Positions 46,260 through 54,953 of a stretch of DNA of 64,000 bases are shown piece by piece. The notes under the pieces are model-generated. The model made no database searches and was not told the DNA's origin. It worked only from the letters and a program-made list of their open reading frames with translations. This DNA comes from Sinorhizobium saheli (lineage in GTDB: Bacteria; Pseudomonadota; Alphaproteobacteria; Rhizobiales; Rhizobiaceae). Position 1 is the stretch's first letter. Each line of letters opens with the position of its first letter. Position numbers and translations under genes: made by a program. Location: positions 1 through 64,000 of the forward strand of contig NZ_LNQB01000073.1 of NCBI RefSeq assembly GCF_001651875.1. Reading direction: 5' to 3'.

Positions 46260-48149
46260 ATGATCCAGATCACCGGCCTCTCCGCCCGCGTCGCGGGCCG
46301 CCTGCTCATTGAAAACGCTTCCGTGACGCTTCCGGCGGGCACGAAGGCTGGGCTCGTCGGGCGCAACGGCGCCGGCAAATCGACGCTCTTCCGGGTCGTC
46401 ACCGGCGAACTCGCGGCGGAAACGGGAAGCGTGCTCTTGCCGAGGAACGCGCGGATCGGCCAGGTGGCGCAGGAAGCGCCGGGGACGGAAGAGCCGCTGA
46501 TCGAGATCGTGCTCAAGGCCGACAAGGAACGTGCGGCGCTCATCGCTGAAGCGGAGACGGCGACCGATCCGCATCGTATCGCCGAAATCCAGACACGGCT
46601 TGCCGACATCGGCGCCCATTCCGCCGAAGCGCGCGCGGCGAGCATCCTTGCGGGCCTCGGCTTCGACCATGAGGCGCAGAGGCGCCCCGCCTCCTCCTTT
46701 TCCGGCGGCTGGCGGATGCGCGTGGCGCTCGCGGCGGTGCTCTTTTCCGAGCCCGACCTGCTTCTGCTCGACGAGCCGACGAACTATCTCGACCTCGAGG
46801 GCACGCTCTGGCTCGAGGAATATATCCGCCGCTATCCGCACACGGTGATCATCATCAGCCATGATCGCGACCTCTTGAACACGGCGGTGAATGCGATCGT
46901 CCATCTCGACCAGAAGAAGCTTACCTTCTACCGCGGGTCCTACGATCAGTTCGAGCGGCAGAAGGCGGAAGCCGACGAGTTGCAGATGAAGGCGCGCGCC
47001 AAGAACGAGGCGGCGCGCAAGCACCTGCAGAGCTTCATCGACCGCTTCAAGGCGAAGGCCTCCAAGGCCCGCCAGGCCCAGAGCCGGATCAAGGCGCTGG
47101 AACGCATGGGCACCGTCGCCGCGGTGATCGAGGATCATGTCCAGGGCTTCACCTTTCCCGATCCGGAAAAGCAGGTCGCCTCCCCGATCGTCGCAATCCA
47201 GGGCGGGGCGGTCGGATACGAGCCGGGCAAGCCGATCCTGAAGAGGCTCAATCTGCGCATCGATGCCGACGACCGCATCGCGCTGCTCGGCTCCAACGGC
47301 AACGGCAAATCCACCTTCGCGAAATTCATCTCGGGCCGGCTTACGGCCGAAGCGGGGGAGGTGCGGATCGCCCCGGGCCTGAAGATCGGCTTCTTCGCCC
47401 AGCACCAGCTCGACGACCTCATTCCGACGCAAAGTGCCGTCGAGCACGTGCGCCGCCGGATGCTGGACGCACCGGAGGCGAAGGTGCGCTCGCGCGTGGC
47501 ACAGATGGGTCTTGCCACGGAAAAGATGGACACGGCGGCAAAGGACCTCTCCGGCGGCGAGAAGGCCCGCCTCCTGATGGGGCTCGCCGCCTTCGACGCG
47601 CCGAACCTGCTCATCCTCGACGAGCCGACCAACCACCTCGACATCGACAGCCGCAACGCGCTGATCGCCGCCCTCAACGACTATTCCGGCGCCGTCATCC
47701 TCATCTCGCACGACCGCCACCTCATCGAAGCGACCGCCGACCGGCTGTGGCTCGTCAACGATGGAACGGTGACGATTTATGACGGCGACCTCGACGACTA
47801 CCGGAGCCTGATCGTCGGCGGCCCCAGGGTCAAGGACGAGAAGCCGAAGGCGAACGGCTCCGACGAGGGCCTGTCGAAGGCCGACCAGCGCCGGGCGAAC
47901 GCCGACAAGCGCGCATCGCTCGCCCCCCTCAGGAAAAAGATCAACGAGATCGAGTCCTTGACGGGGAAACTCGAGAAACTGATTCAGGCGCTCGATGCGG
48001 AATTGGCCGACCCGAGCCTTTACGAAAAGGCGCCGGCAAAGGCGGCGCTGCGCGCGAAGGAACGCGCCGACGCCGCGGCGAAACTGGCCGAGGCGGAAGA
48101 GCAATGGCTCGAGCTGTCGGCCGAATATGAAGAGGCGATGGCGGGTTAG
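46260..48149 (+). CDS. ABC-F family ATPase (YheS/Uup-like)
   Basis: ABC-F proteins are soluble, bind the ribosomal E site and rescue or tune stalled translation. The 629-residue protein has two nucleotide-binding domains: Walker A GRNGAGKST and GSNGNGKST, signatures SFSGGWRMRVALA and LSGGEKARLL, and Walker B LLLDEPTNYLD and LILDEPTNHLD. A linker of about 80 residues with charged helices joins them, and a C-terminal coiled coil (about 560-629) follows. There are no membrane segments, so the label transporter would mislead. It begins at ATG 46260, is divergent from the small gene, and is convergent with the GNAT gene. Confidence 0.93.
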   Translation: MIQITGLSARVAGRLLIENASVTLPAGTKAGLVGRNGAGKSTLFRVVTGELAAETGSVLLPRNARIGQVAQEAPGTEEPLIEIVLKADKERAALIAEAETATDPHRIAEIQTRLADIGAHSAEARAASILAGLGFDHEAQRRPASSFSGGWRMRVALAAVLFSEPDLLLLDEPTNYLDLEGTLWLEEYIRRYPHTVIIISHDRDLLNTAVNAIVHLDQKKLTFYRGSYDQFERQKAEADELQMKARAKNEAARKHLQSFIDRFKAKASKARQAQSRIKALERMGTVAAVIEDHVQGFTFPDPEKQVASPIVAIQGGAVGYEPGKPILKRLNLRIDADDRIALLGSNGNGKSTFAKFISGRLTAEAGEVRIAPGLKIGFFAQHQLDDLIPTQSAVEHVRRRMLDAPEAKVRSRVAQMGLATEKMDTAAKDLSGGEKARLLMGLAAFDAPNLLILDEPTNHLDIDSRNALIAALNDYSGAVILISHDRHLIEATADRLWLVNDGTVTIYDGDLDDYRSLIVGGPRVKDEKPKANGSDEGLSKADQRRANADKRASLAPLRKKINEIESLTGKLEKLIQALDAELADPSLYEKAPAKAALRAKERADAAAKLAEAEEQWLELSAEYEEAMAG

Positions 48150-48222
48150 AGCGACGGGGGACTGCCGCCGCACTACACGAGCGTAAACCAGTGGCAGAAG
48201 GCGACCTTGAACTGCGGCTCCC

Positions 48223-49062
48223 TCACCCGAGCTCGAAGGTCGTGATGCCGTAGATCCGCGCCAGCGGCAGATCCGGCACCGGTCCCCGGTACATCCGCGC
48301 CGTCTCGAATACCGGCTTCATGTTGTAGCGCGCGCAAAGCGCCCGGGCCGAGCCGTTCGGCTCGGGAATATCGAGGTAGACCCGAGCCCCCTTGGCGCCG
48401 GCGGCAAGCTTGCGGAAGATCAGGTCGGCGCCGGTCTCGTTGTCGGCGAAGAGCGGGCCGATCTTGAAGCCGTCGCGGCATGCCCGGATCGTGCCGTAGC
48501 CGGCGATCGTGCCGTCGCGCAGCAGCACGACGCTGCGCCGGCTCGGCAATTGTTTCGTCCATTCGTGGAGGAAGGCATCGCGCCGTGCCGGATTGAAGCG
48601 GCGGTCATAGTCGATGAGAGCCGCGGCATGAACCGGCGCCGCGTCGATGAGATGCGTGCCGGGCGGTTCCGTGACATCGACGGCTCCGCCATAGCGAATG
48701 TTCGCATGCGACCAGGCGAAGCCGGACTTGCGGTAGTTGTCCTGCCGGGCCACAACGCCGTCGAGGCCGATGGTCCGGCCTTCGGCGCTGGCGATCGCCT
48801 GTTTCCACAAAGCGAGCCCGATGCCGCGGCCGCGATAGGCGGGTTCCGCAATGTAGAGGCCGAGAAAGGCATAGTGGCCGCCATAGCGCACGATGGAGAT
48901 GGCGGCCGCCAGGGCATCGTCCTCGGTGGCGACCCAATAGCCTTGCGGATCCGCCGCCCAGAATGCATTGGCGTCCTCGAGTCCGGGATTCCATCCCTCT
49001 CTCGCGGCCCAGTCGATGATGATGTCGAGCTCGGCGCGTGTCGCGTGGCGGATGTTCGGCAT
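48223..49062 (-). CDS. GNAT N-acetyltransferase with C-terminal acetyltransferase-like domain
   Basis: A 279-residue protein. The first half is a GNAT domain with the acetyl-CoA loop YRGRGIGLALW; the second half (from about 150) is a second, divergent acetyltransferase-like domain of the kind that often follows it, with DGTIAGYGTIRACRDGFKIG. The start at 49062 (MPNIRHATRAELD) has GAGGATC before it; the 59-codon upstream extension is not in family. The substrate is unknown. It diverges from the GalD-like gene by about 200 bases. Confidence 0.88.
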   Translation of the reverse strand: MPNIRHATRAELDIIIDWAAREGWNPGLEDANAFWAADPQGYWVATEDDALAAAISIVRYGGHYAFLGLYIAEPAYRGRGIGLALWKQAIASAEGRTIGLDGVVARQDNYRKSGFAWSHANIRYGGAVDVTEPPGTHLIDAAPVHAAALIDYDRRFNPARRDAFLHEWTKQLPSRRSVVLLRDGTIAGYGTIRACRDGFKIGPLFADNETGADLIFRKLAAGAKGARVYLDIPEPNGSARALCARYNMKPVFETARMYRGPVPDLPLARIYGITTFELG

Positions 49063-49259
49063 GGCAGATCCTCGGCCTCGTCCCTCCGGGAACGGCCCGA
49101 AGAGGCAGGAATTTTGGTGCGCGACGGACAAGATAGATTGGCTCTCCATCTTGTCCACCCGAGCCGGCCGCTTAAATTTGCAACCGGTGGCCGGCTTGCC
49201 CGCTGCCCCCAATCTGCTACAAGGGCAGCAATAAGTCATACTAATCAGAGCGAAGCACC

Positions 49260-50186
49260 ATGGCCCCCATTCGAATTGCCATCGTCGGCGTCGGCAAGAT
49301 CGTGCGCGATCAGCATCTGCCGGCGCTTGCGAAAAACGCGGACTATCAACTGGTTGCGGCCGCCAGCCGCCACGGAACCGTCGACGGCATCGACAATTTC
49401 AAGTCGATCGAAGCGATGCTGGAAGCGGTACCGGCGATCGAAGCGGTTTCGCTGTGCATGCCGCCGCAGTTCCGTTACGAAGCTGCCCGCACGGCGCTCG
49501 AGGCCGGCAAGCACGTCTTCCTCGAAAAGCCGCCGGGCGCGACCTTGAGCGAGGTCGCCGATCTCGAGGCGCTGGCGAGCGCAAAGGGCCTGTCGCTGTT
49601 TGCGAGCTGGCATTCGCGCTATGCGCCGGCGGTCGAAGCCGCCAGGGCCTTCCTGGCGTCGACCGCGATCCGCAATGTCAGGATCATCTGGAAGGAAGAT
49701 GTCCGCCACTGGCATCCGAACCAGGAATGGATCTGGGCAGCCGGCGGGCTCGGCGTCTTCGATCCGGGGATCAACGCGCTGTCGATCATCACCCACATTC
49801 TGCCCCGGCCGATATTCATCACCTCGGCGACGCTCGAATTCCCCGACAACCGCGACGCGCCGATCGCCGCCACGATTGCCTTCAGCGACGCCGAGAAGCT
49901 CAGCGTTTCCGCCGAGTTCGACTGGCGCCAGACGGGCAAGCAGAGCTGGGACATCGTCGCGGAGACCGATGCCGGCGAGATGATCCTTTCCGAGGGCGGC
50001 GCCAAGCTCGCGATCAACGGCAAGATCGCGCATGAGGAGCCCGAGCAGGAATATTCGATGCTCTATCGCCGCTTCGCCGAGATCATCGAGGCCGGCAGGT
50101 CCGACGTCGACCTCGCCCCCCTCCGCCACGTCGCCGACGCCTTCATGCTCGGGCGGCGCAAATTCGTGGAAGCGTTCCACGATTGA
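49260..50186 (+). CDS. galD: Gfo/Idh/MocA oxidoreductase, probable D-galactose 1-dehydrogenase
   Basis: A 308-residue NAD(P)-dependent dehydrogenase. The Rossmann loop is AIVGVGKIVRDQHLPAL (residues 7-23), and the catalytic lysine stands in EKPPG near residue 95. The substrate loop RHWHPNQEWIW and FDPGINALSI fit the galactose 1-dehydrogenase branch known from rhizobia and pseudomonads, which makes galactonolactone at the head of the De Ley-Doudoroff route. The other enzymes of that route are not next to it. Other sugars are possible; the symbol is a family-level guess. Confidence 0.8.
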   Translation: MAPIRIAIVGVGKIVRDQHLPALAKNADYQLVAAASRHGTVDGIDNFKSIEAMLEAVPAIEAVSLCMPPQFRYEAARTALEAGKHVFLEKPPGATLSEVADLEALASAKGLSLFASWHSRYAPAVEAARAFLASTAIRNVRIIWKEDVRHWHPNQEWIWAAGGLGVFDPGINALSIITHILPRPIFITSATLEFPDNRDAPIAATIAFSDAEKLSVSAEFDWRQTGKQSWDIVAETDAGEMILSEGGAKLAINGKIAHEEPEQEYSMLYRRFAEIIEAGRSDVDLAPLRHVADAFMLGRRKFVEAFHD

Positions 50187-50243
50187 TCTGATGCGAGGGG
50201 GTGCGGGCGGCCGCCGATCGCCCCCTCGCCTGCGTTGGCGATT

Positions 50244-50354
50244 GCCCCTCACCTAGTCCTCTTGCCGCACGCGGGAAGAGGGGACGAGGCGTTGCCGCGA
50301 GTCCCCTTCGCTTCGCCAGCGGGGCGAAGGTGGCCGGCAGGCCGGATGAGGGGC
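50244..50354. repeat. Palindromic intergenic repeat (RIME-like)
   Basis: A 111-base element bounded by GCCCCTCA (50244-50251) and TGAGGGGC (50347-50354) with inner partly paired arms (TTCGCCAGCGGGGCGAA; GGCCGGCAGGCCGG). It fills the gap between the galD-like stop and holC. Rhizobial genomes are known to carry many such 100-base palindromic elements in gene spaces; the name RIME is used here only as a likely match. Confidence 0.65.
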
Positions 50355-50381
50355 AGCTCCGCTCCACCCGGAGGCCGGCGA

Positions 50382-50831
50382 TCACGCCTTCTTCTCCCAC
50401 CTGCCGTCGCGGTTCTGCTGCCAGTAGGTGAGGTTGTGCCCCTCGGCCTTCAGCCGTTTCCACTGGCTGCGCGCGGCCTCGAGTTGGCTCTGGTCGTAGC
50501 CGTCGAACATGAAGACAAGGCGCTCGTAGCCGGAGACCGGCGGCGGCTCGGCGCCGTCGACGACAAAGCGGACAGTTGCGGCGTTCGGGTTCATGTCGTT
50601 GGCGACGATCAGGATCGGTTGTTCCGCCGCGAAATCGCCCGCGTCCGTGCCATGCGGCAGGAAGCTGTCGTCGCGATAGACCCACAGATGCGTGTCGAGC
50701 GCATCGCGCCTTTCGGCGTCGACCGTCTGCACGACCACGCGCCAACCGCGCTCGATGCTCTTGTCGAGCAGCGGCGGCAGGGCGTCCTCGAGCTTCGATT
50801 CGGTCAGGTGATAGAAAAGGACCTCGGTCAT
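50382..50831 (-). CDS. holC: DNA polymerase III chi subunit
   Basis: HolC joins the clamp loader to single-strand binding protein. The 149-residue protein opens TEVLFYHLTESKLEDALPPL and has GWRVVVQTVDAERRDALDTH, LWVYRDDSFLPHG and LIVANDMNPN, all in family order. It is downstream of pepA on the same strand by 28 bases, the usual pepA-holC pair. Confidence 0.92.
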   Translation of the reverse strand: MTEVLFYHLTESKLEDALPPLLDKSIERGWRVVVQTVDAERRDALDTHLWVYRDDSFLPHGTDAGDFAAEQPILIVANDMNPNAATVRFVVDGAEPPPVSGYERLVFMFDGYDQSQLEAARSQWKRLKAEGHNLTYWQQNRDGRWEKKA

Positions 50832-50859
50832 GCCGGCCTATCCCCTGCCCCGACGCCGC

Positions 50860-52353
50860 TCACGACTCGTAGTTCGCGCGGACCAGTTCGTCGAGCAGCC
50901 GCACGCCGAAGCCCGAGCCCCAGGACTGGTTTATCTCGTCGGTCGGCGAGCCCATGGCCGTGCCGGCGATGTCGAGATGCGCCCAGGGCGTATCCTTGAC
51001 GAAGCGCTTCAGGAACTGTGCCGCCGTCACCGAACCGCCATGGCGGCCGCCGGTGTTCTTCATGTCGGCGAACTTGCTGTCGATCATCTTGTCGTATTCC
51101 TTGCCGAGCGGCATCCGCCACAGGCGCTCCTGCGTCGTCTGTCCCGCTGCAAGCAACTGTTCGGCCAGCCGGTCGTCATTCGAGAACAGGCCGGCGTAAT
51201 GATTGCTGAGCGCCACCATGATCGCGCCGGTCAGCGTCGCGAGGTCGATCATGAACTGCGGCTTGAAGCGATCGCTGCAATACCAGAGGGCATCACAGAG
51301 GACGAGCCTGCCCTCGGCGTCGGTATTGATCACCTCGATCGTCTGCCCCGACATCGACGTCACGATGTCGCCCGGCCGCTGGGCGCTGCCGTCCGGCATG
51401 TTCTCCACCAGCCCGATGATGCCGACGGCGTTGACGCTCGCCTTGCGCGCAGCAAGGACATGCATGAGACCGGTCACGGCTGCCGCGCCGCCCATGTCGC
51501 CCTTCATGTCCTCCATGCCGGAGGCGGGCTTGATCGAGATGCCGCCGGTATCGAAGACGACGCCCTTGCCCACGAAGGCTACCGGCTTGTCCTTCGCCTT
51601 TCCGCCCTTCCATTGCATGACGACCAGCCGCGGCGGCCTCACCGACCCCTGGGCGACGCCGAGGAGCGCGCCCATGCCGAGCTTCTTCATCTCCCGGTCG
51701 GTCAGGATCTCGACATCGACGCCGAGTTTCTCCAGTTCCTTCGCCTTGGCGGCGAACTCGACCGGACCGAGCACATTGGCCGGCTCGTTGACGAGGTCGC
51801 GCGCCAGAAACACGCCTTCGCCGATCGCCTGGGCGGTGGCGAAGGCCCTCTTGGCGGCGATCACCGCGCCGGTGACGATGGTGACCTTGACCGCTTTCTG
51901 CGCCGCCTTCGGCTCGTCGTCCGATTTCCTGGTCTTGTAGCTCTCGAATGCATAGGCGTTCATCTCCATGCCGAGAGCAAAATCGGCGGCGGCCTTGCCG
52001 GAGACCTCGACGCCGGGCGCGTCGAGAAAGACCGTTGCCTTCTCGGCGCTGCGCAGCTTCGCGGCGGCCGCGCCGCCGGCCTTCAGCCAATCATGATCGC
52101 CGACAGCGGCGGCGTCGCCAAGACCGAGGAGGACGATCCGGTCGGCCGGCGAACCGTGCGGCGCGATGACGTCGAGGGTGGAGAGCGCCTTGCCGCTGAA
52201 CTTGCCGACCTTCGCCGCCTTGGCGAGGATGCCTTCCGGATCGGCAACCGCCGCGCCGGCGGGCTCCTTGGCACCTGCGGCCTGCAGGAGGACGGCGACG
52301 CCGCCCGCCGGGCGATGGGACTTGCTGAAAGTGAATTCGAATTTCATCGGCAT
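50860..52353 (-). CDS. pepA: Leucyl aminopeptidase
   Basis: PepA is a hexameric two-metal aminopeptidase; in Escherichia coli it also binds DNA. The 497 residues include the metal-binding set: [33 protein letters not shown], and the signature NTDAEGRL. The N-terminal 180 residues are the DNA-contacting domain in the Escherichia coli protein. It starts [13 protein letters not shown] at 52353. A 26-bp palindrome lies about 50 bases upstream. Confidence 0.95.
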   Translation of the reverse strand: MPMKFEFTFSKSHRPAGGVAVLLQAAGAKEPAGAAVADPEGILAKAAKVGKFSGKALSTLDVIAPHGSPADRIVLLGLGDAAAVGDHDWLKAGGAAAAKLRSAEKATVFLDAPGVEVSGKAAADFALGMEMNAYAFESYKTRKSDDEPKAAQKAVKVTIVTGAVIAAKRAFATAQAIGEGVFLARDLVNEPANVLGPVEFAAKAKELEKLGVDVEILTDREMKKLGMGALLGVAQGSVRPPRLVVMQWKGGKAKDKPVAFVGKGVVFDTGGISIKPASGMEDMKGDMGGAAAVTGLMHVLAARKASVNAVGIIGLVENMPDGSAQRPGDIVTSMSGQTIEVINTDAEGRLVLCDALWYCSDRFKPQFMIDLATLTGAIMVALSNHYAGLFSNDDRLAEQLLAAGQTTQERLWRMPLGKEYDKMIDSKFADMKNTGGRHGGSVTAAQFLKRFVKDTPWAHLDIAGTAMGSPTDEINQSWGSGFGVRLLDELVRANYES

Positions 52354-52402
52354 GCGGGGGCTCCGAGCACTTCTGATGTGGTCTGTTACCGGACGGCTAC
52401 AG

Positions 52403-52428
52403 TGGCCGACATTCTCGATTGTCGGTCA
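52403..52428. promoter_or_regulatory. 26-bp palindrome upstream of pepA, candidate operator
   Basis: TGGCCGACA (52403-52411) and TGTCGGTCA (52420-52428) pair in eight of nine positions over an eight-base spacer. It lies about 50 bases before the pepA start, in the usual position of a repressor site. Confidence 0.55.
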
Positions 52429-52487
52429 GGATCAAAGCTGTGGCGCGCACCCTTCTCGCTTTTGAAGCGCTTGGCAAGATGCCTGCA

Positions 52488-52509
52488 CATGTTTACATGC
52501 GGTTAACCG
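52488..52509. promoter_or_regulatory. Adjacent palindromes upstream of lptF
   Basis: CATGTTTACATG (52488-52499; arms CATGT/ACATG) is immediately followed by the perfect palindrome CGGTTAACCG (52500-52509). They lie about 190 bases before the lptF start and just before a TATATT. They could be binding sites or cruciform-forming sequence. Confidence 0.5.
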
Positions 52510-52535
52510 AAGTTCTTCGCCTTATATTTTCCCTG

Positions 52536-52547
52536 TTGCCTCACATT
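52536..52547 (+). promoter_or_regulatory. Shared 12-mer upstream of lptF
   Basis: TTGCCTCACATT here and at 57416-57427 is identical; in both places it lies a few bases after a TAT-rich motif and ahead of an outer-membrane-biogenesis gene. It is a candidate shared leader or operator motif; chance remains possible. Confidence 0.35.
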
Positions 52548-52701
52548 CTGATTTGCGACGCAGGGACGAAGACCGGCACCGATCGGCTGGCGAATCGCGG
52601 GAGCGACTTGCGCGCGAGAACGGCACGAAAAGCGGTCACGATGAGCCCGGCGCAGCCGGGAGCATCATGATCAGGATGAGGACCTTGGACCGGATACGGA
52701 C

Positions 52702-53874
52702 ATGAAGCTGATCGAACGCTATATATTGCGGCGCGCGACGACCATGTTCCTCGCAACGCTCCTGCCGCTCCTCGGGATCGTGTGGACCACGCAGGCACTC
52801 GCCAACGTCAACCTCGTCACCGACAGCGGCCAGTCGATCCTTGCCTTCCTTAAGCTCGCGACGCTGATCCTGCCTTCGGTCGTGCCGATCATCCTGCCCT
52901 TCGCGCTGGTGATCGGCGTGACGCAGACGCTGAGCGCCATGAACACCGATTCGGAACTCACCGTGCTCAGCGCCGCCGGCAGTTCCCGCATGTCGATCAT
53001 CCGGCCGGTGGTCTATCTCGCCGTCGGCCTCAGTGCACTTTCCTTCATGATCGACAATTTCGTCGAGCCCTATTCACGCGTCGCCGTGCGCAAGATGATC
53101 GCGACGGCCCACGCCGACCTGCTCGCTTCCGTCGTCCAGGAAAATGCCTTCCGGAAGGTGACCGACGGGCTATACGTGCAGGTGGGCGCCCGGCGCAGCG
53201 GCGGCGTCCTGCACGGCATCTTCGTCGCCGACGCGCGCGACCCGAATTTCGAGCTCGTCTATTATGCGCGCGAGGGCGCGGTCGACGAGGAGCGCTCGGC
53301 GCTGGTGATGAAGGACGGCGAAGTGCATCGCAAGCTTCCGGACGGCGACGTCTCGGTCATCAAGTTCGACTCCTATGCCTTCGACCTGACGGACATGACC
53401 AAGATGGCGGGCGAGGCGAATATCCGCGCCAAGGACCGCGACCTCTTCTATCTTCTCAACCCCGACCCGAACGATGCGGCCTACAAGCGGGCGCCGCTCG
53501 CTTTCACGGCGGAGCTGCACCGGCGCTTCACCGAGTGGACCTTTCCGCTGCTCTTCGGCCTCATCGCGCTCGTCGTCAGCAGCGACGCCCGCTCGCACCG
53601 CGAGGCCCGCGTGCACCCGATGATCAGCGCGCTCGGGGCGGCACTGGTCATCCGCTGGATGACGTTCTACGCCGGCAACAGCGCCGAAGACTCCGCCTGG
53701 TTCGTGCCGCTCATGTATTTCATCCCCCTGGGTACCGGTGCCTTCGCGATCCACCAGCTCGCCAACAACCGCCGCCTCGACATCCCCATGACATGGCAGG
53801 AAAAGCTCTCCGATCTCATGGTCCGGCTTCGGCTCGTGCGCCCGGCCGGCGCTGACGGGGAACAGCTCCAATGA
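52702..53874 (+). CDS. lptF: LPS export ABC transporter permease LptF
   Basis: LptF and LptG form the inner-membrane part of the LptB2FG transporter that pulls lipopolysaccharide from the inner membrane. The 390-residue protein has two membrane blocks of three helices (start IERYILRRATTMFLATLLPL and the end from EWTFPLLFGLIALVV) around a large periplasmic beta-jellyroll domain. It begins at ATG 52702 (MKLIERYILR). Its stop overlaps lptG (ATGA). Confidence 0.94.
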   Translation: MKLIERYILRRATTMFLATLLPLLGIVWTTQALANVNLVTDSGQSILAFLKLATLILPSVVPIILPFALVIGVTQTLSAMNTDSELTVLSAAGSSRMSIIRPVVYLAVGLSALSFMIDNFVEPYSRVAVRKMIATAHADLLASVVQENAFRKVTDGLYVQVGARRSGGVLHGIFVADARDPNFELVYYAREGAVDEERSALVMKDGEVHRKLPDGDVSVIKFDSYAFDLTDMTKMAGEANIRAKDRDLFYLLNPDPNDAAYKRAPLAFTAELHRRFTEWTFPLLFGLIALVVSSDARSHREARVHPMISALGAALVIRWMTFYAGNSAEDSAWFVPLMYFIPLGTGAFAIHQLANNRRLDIPMTWQEKLSDLMVRLRLVRPAGADGEQLQ

Positions 53875-54953
53875 TTCTCGACACGCTCGGGCGCTACTTC
53901 TTCAAGCGGTATGCGGTCACCACGTTCTGGTTCCTCGTCGGCATCTTCACGCTGATCTTCATCATCGACTTCAGCGAGCTTACGAGCCGCATGTCGAACC
54001 TGCCGCACTACACCGTCGCCGGCGCGCTGATGATGACCGCATTCCGCATCCCGACGATCCTGCAGCAGACCGTTCCCTTCGTGGCGCTCTTTGCCGCCAT
54101 GGCCGCACTGATCTCGCTCAACCGGCGCTATGAGCTCGTCGTCACACGGGCGGCCGGCATCTCGGTCTGGCAGTTCCTCCGCCCCTTCGTCCTGGGTGCG
54201 TTCCTTTTCGGCGTGCTGGCCGTCATCGCGCTCAACCCGCTTGCCGCCTGGGGAACGAAGAAGGCCGAAGCGCTGGAGGCCGAATGGGGCTCGTCCCGCT
54301 CGGCCGCGACGAACTCGATTCCGTGGCTGCGCCAGATCTATAACGGCACCGATACGATCATCGGCGCACGCTCCGTCCAGAACGGCGGTACGGAGCTTAT
54401 CAACGTCACCGTCGTCCACTTCGATCCACAGGGCACGATCACCCTGAGGCAGGATGCGAAGTCGGCGAAACTCGAAGATGGTTACTGGCTTCTTAACGGG
54501 GTTGTGGAAAACGAGAGCGGGCGGCTGCCCCGTCGTATGGAAACGGCACGCCTTCCCACCAATCTGAAGCCGGATTTCGTTCAGGAGAGGCTGGCAAAGG
54601 CTGATTCCATTCAGTTTTTCGACCTTCGGAAGAAGATCGAGGTCGCCCGATCCTTCGGCTTCTCCACCAACGGCATGGAAACGCAATTCCACTCGCTCCT
54701 GTCGCTGCCGCTGCTTCTCGTCGCCATGACGCTGATTGCCGCCTGCGTGTCGCTGAAATTTAGCCGGTTCAACCAATCGCGGTCGGTGATTCTCGGTGGA
54801 ATCCTTTCGGGCTTCGTGCTTTATGTCGTCACCGTGCTTGTCAAAGCATTCGGGAGCAGCGGCATCGTGCCTCCGTTCGTTGCAGCCTGGCTGCCGGTTG
54901 TTGTAGCGATGGCGCTGGGCTCGACGATTCTACTGCATCAGGAGGATGGCTAG
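53871..54953 (+). CDS. lptG: LPS export ABC transporter permease LptG
   Basis: Partner of LptF in LptB2FG. The 360-residue protein opens MILDTLGRYFFKRYAVTTFW, has six membrane helices and a periplasmic jellyroll, and includes ARSFGFSTNGMETQFHSLLS before the second membrane block. The start overlaps the lptF stop by four bases; the stop shares one base with the lptD start. The matching ATPase (LptB) is not in this window. Confidence 0.94.
   Translation: MILDTLGRYFFKRYAVTTFWFLVGIFTLIFIIDFSELTSRMSNLPHYTVAGALMMTAFRIPTILQQTVPFVALFAAMAALISLNRRYELVVTRAAGISVWQFLRPFVLGAFLFGVLAVIALNPLAAWGTKKAEALEAEWGSSRSAATNSIPWLRQIYNGTDTIIGARSVQNGGTELINVTVVHFDPQGTITLRQDAKSAKLEDGYWLLNGVVENESGRLPRRMETARLPTNLKPDFVQERLAKADSIQFFDLRKKIEVARSFGFSTNGMETQFHSLLSLPLLLVAMTLIAACVSLKFSRFNQSRSVILGGILSGFVLYVVTVLVKAFGSSGIVPPFVAAWLPVVVAMALGSTILLHQEDG

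Larger units (their letters stand above)
52354..52701. other. Divergent regulatory region pepA / lptF with several palindromes
   Basis: The 348-base gap holds at least three palindromes (52403-52428, 52488-52499 and 52500-52509), an AT-rich TATATT at about 52523, and the 12-mer TTGCCTCACATT (52536-52547) that recurs at 57416-57427 upstream of the surA-like gene. No plausible coding frame was seen. Confidence 0.6.
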
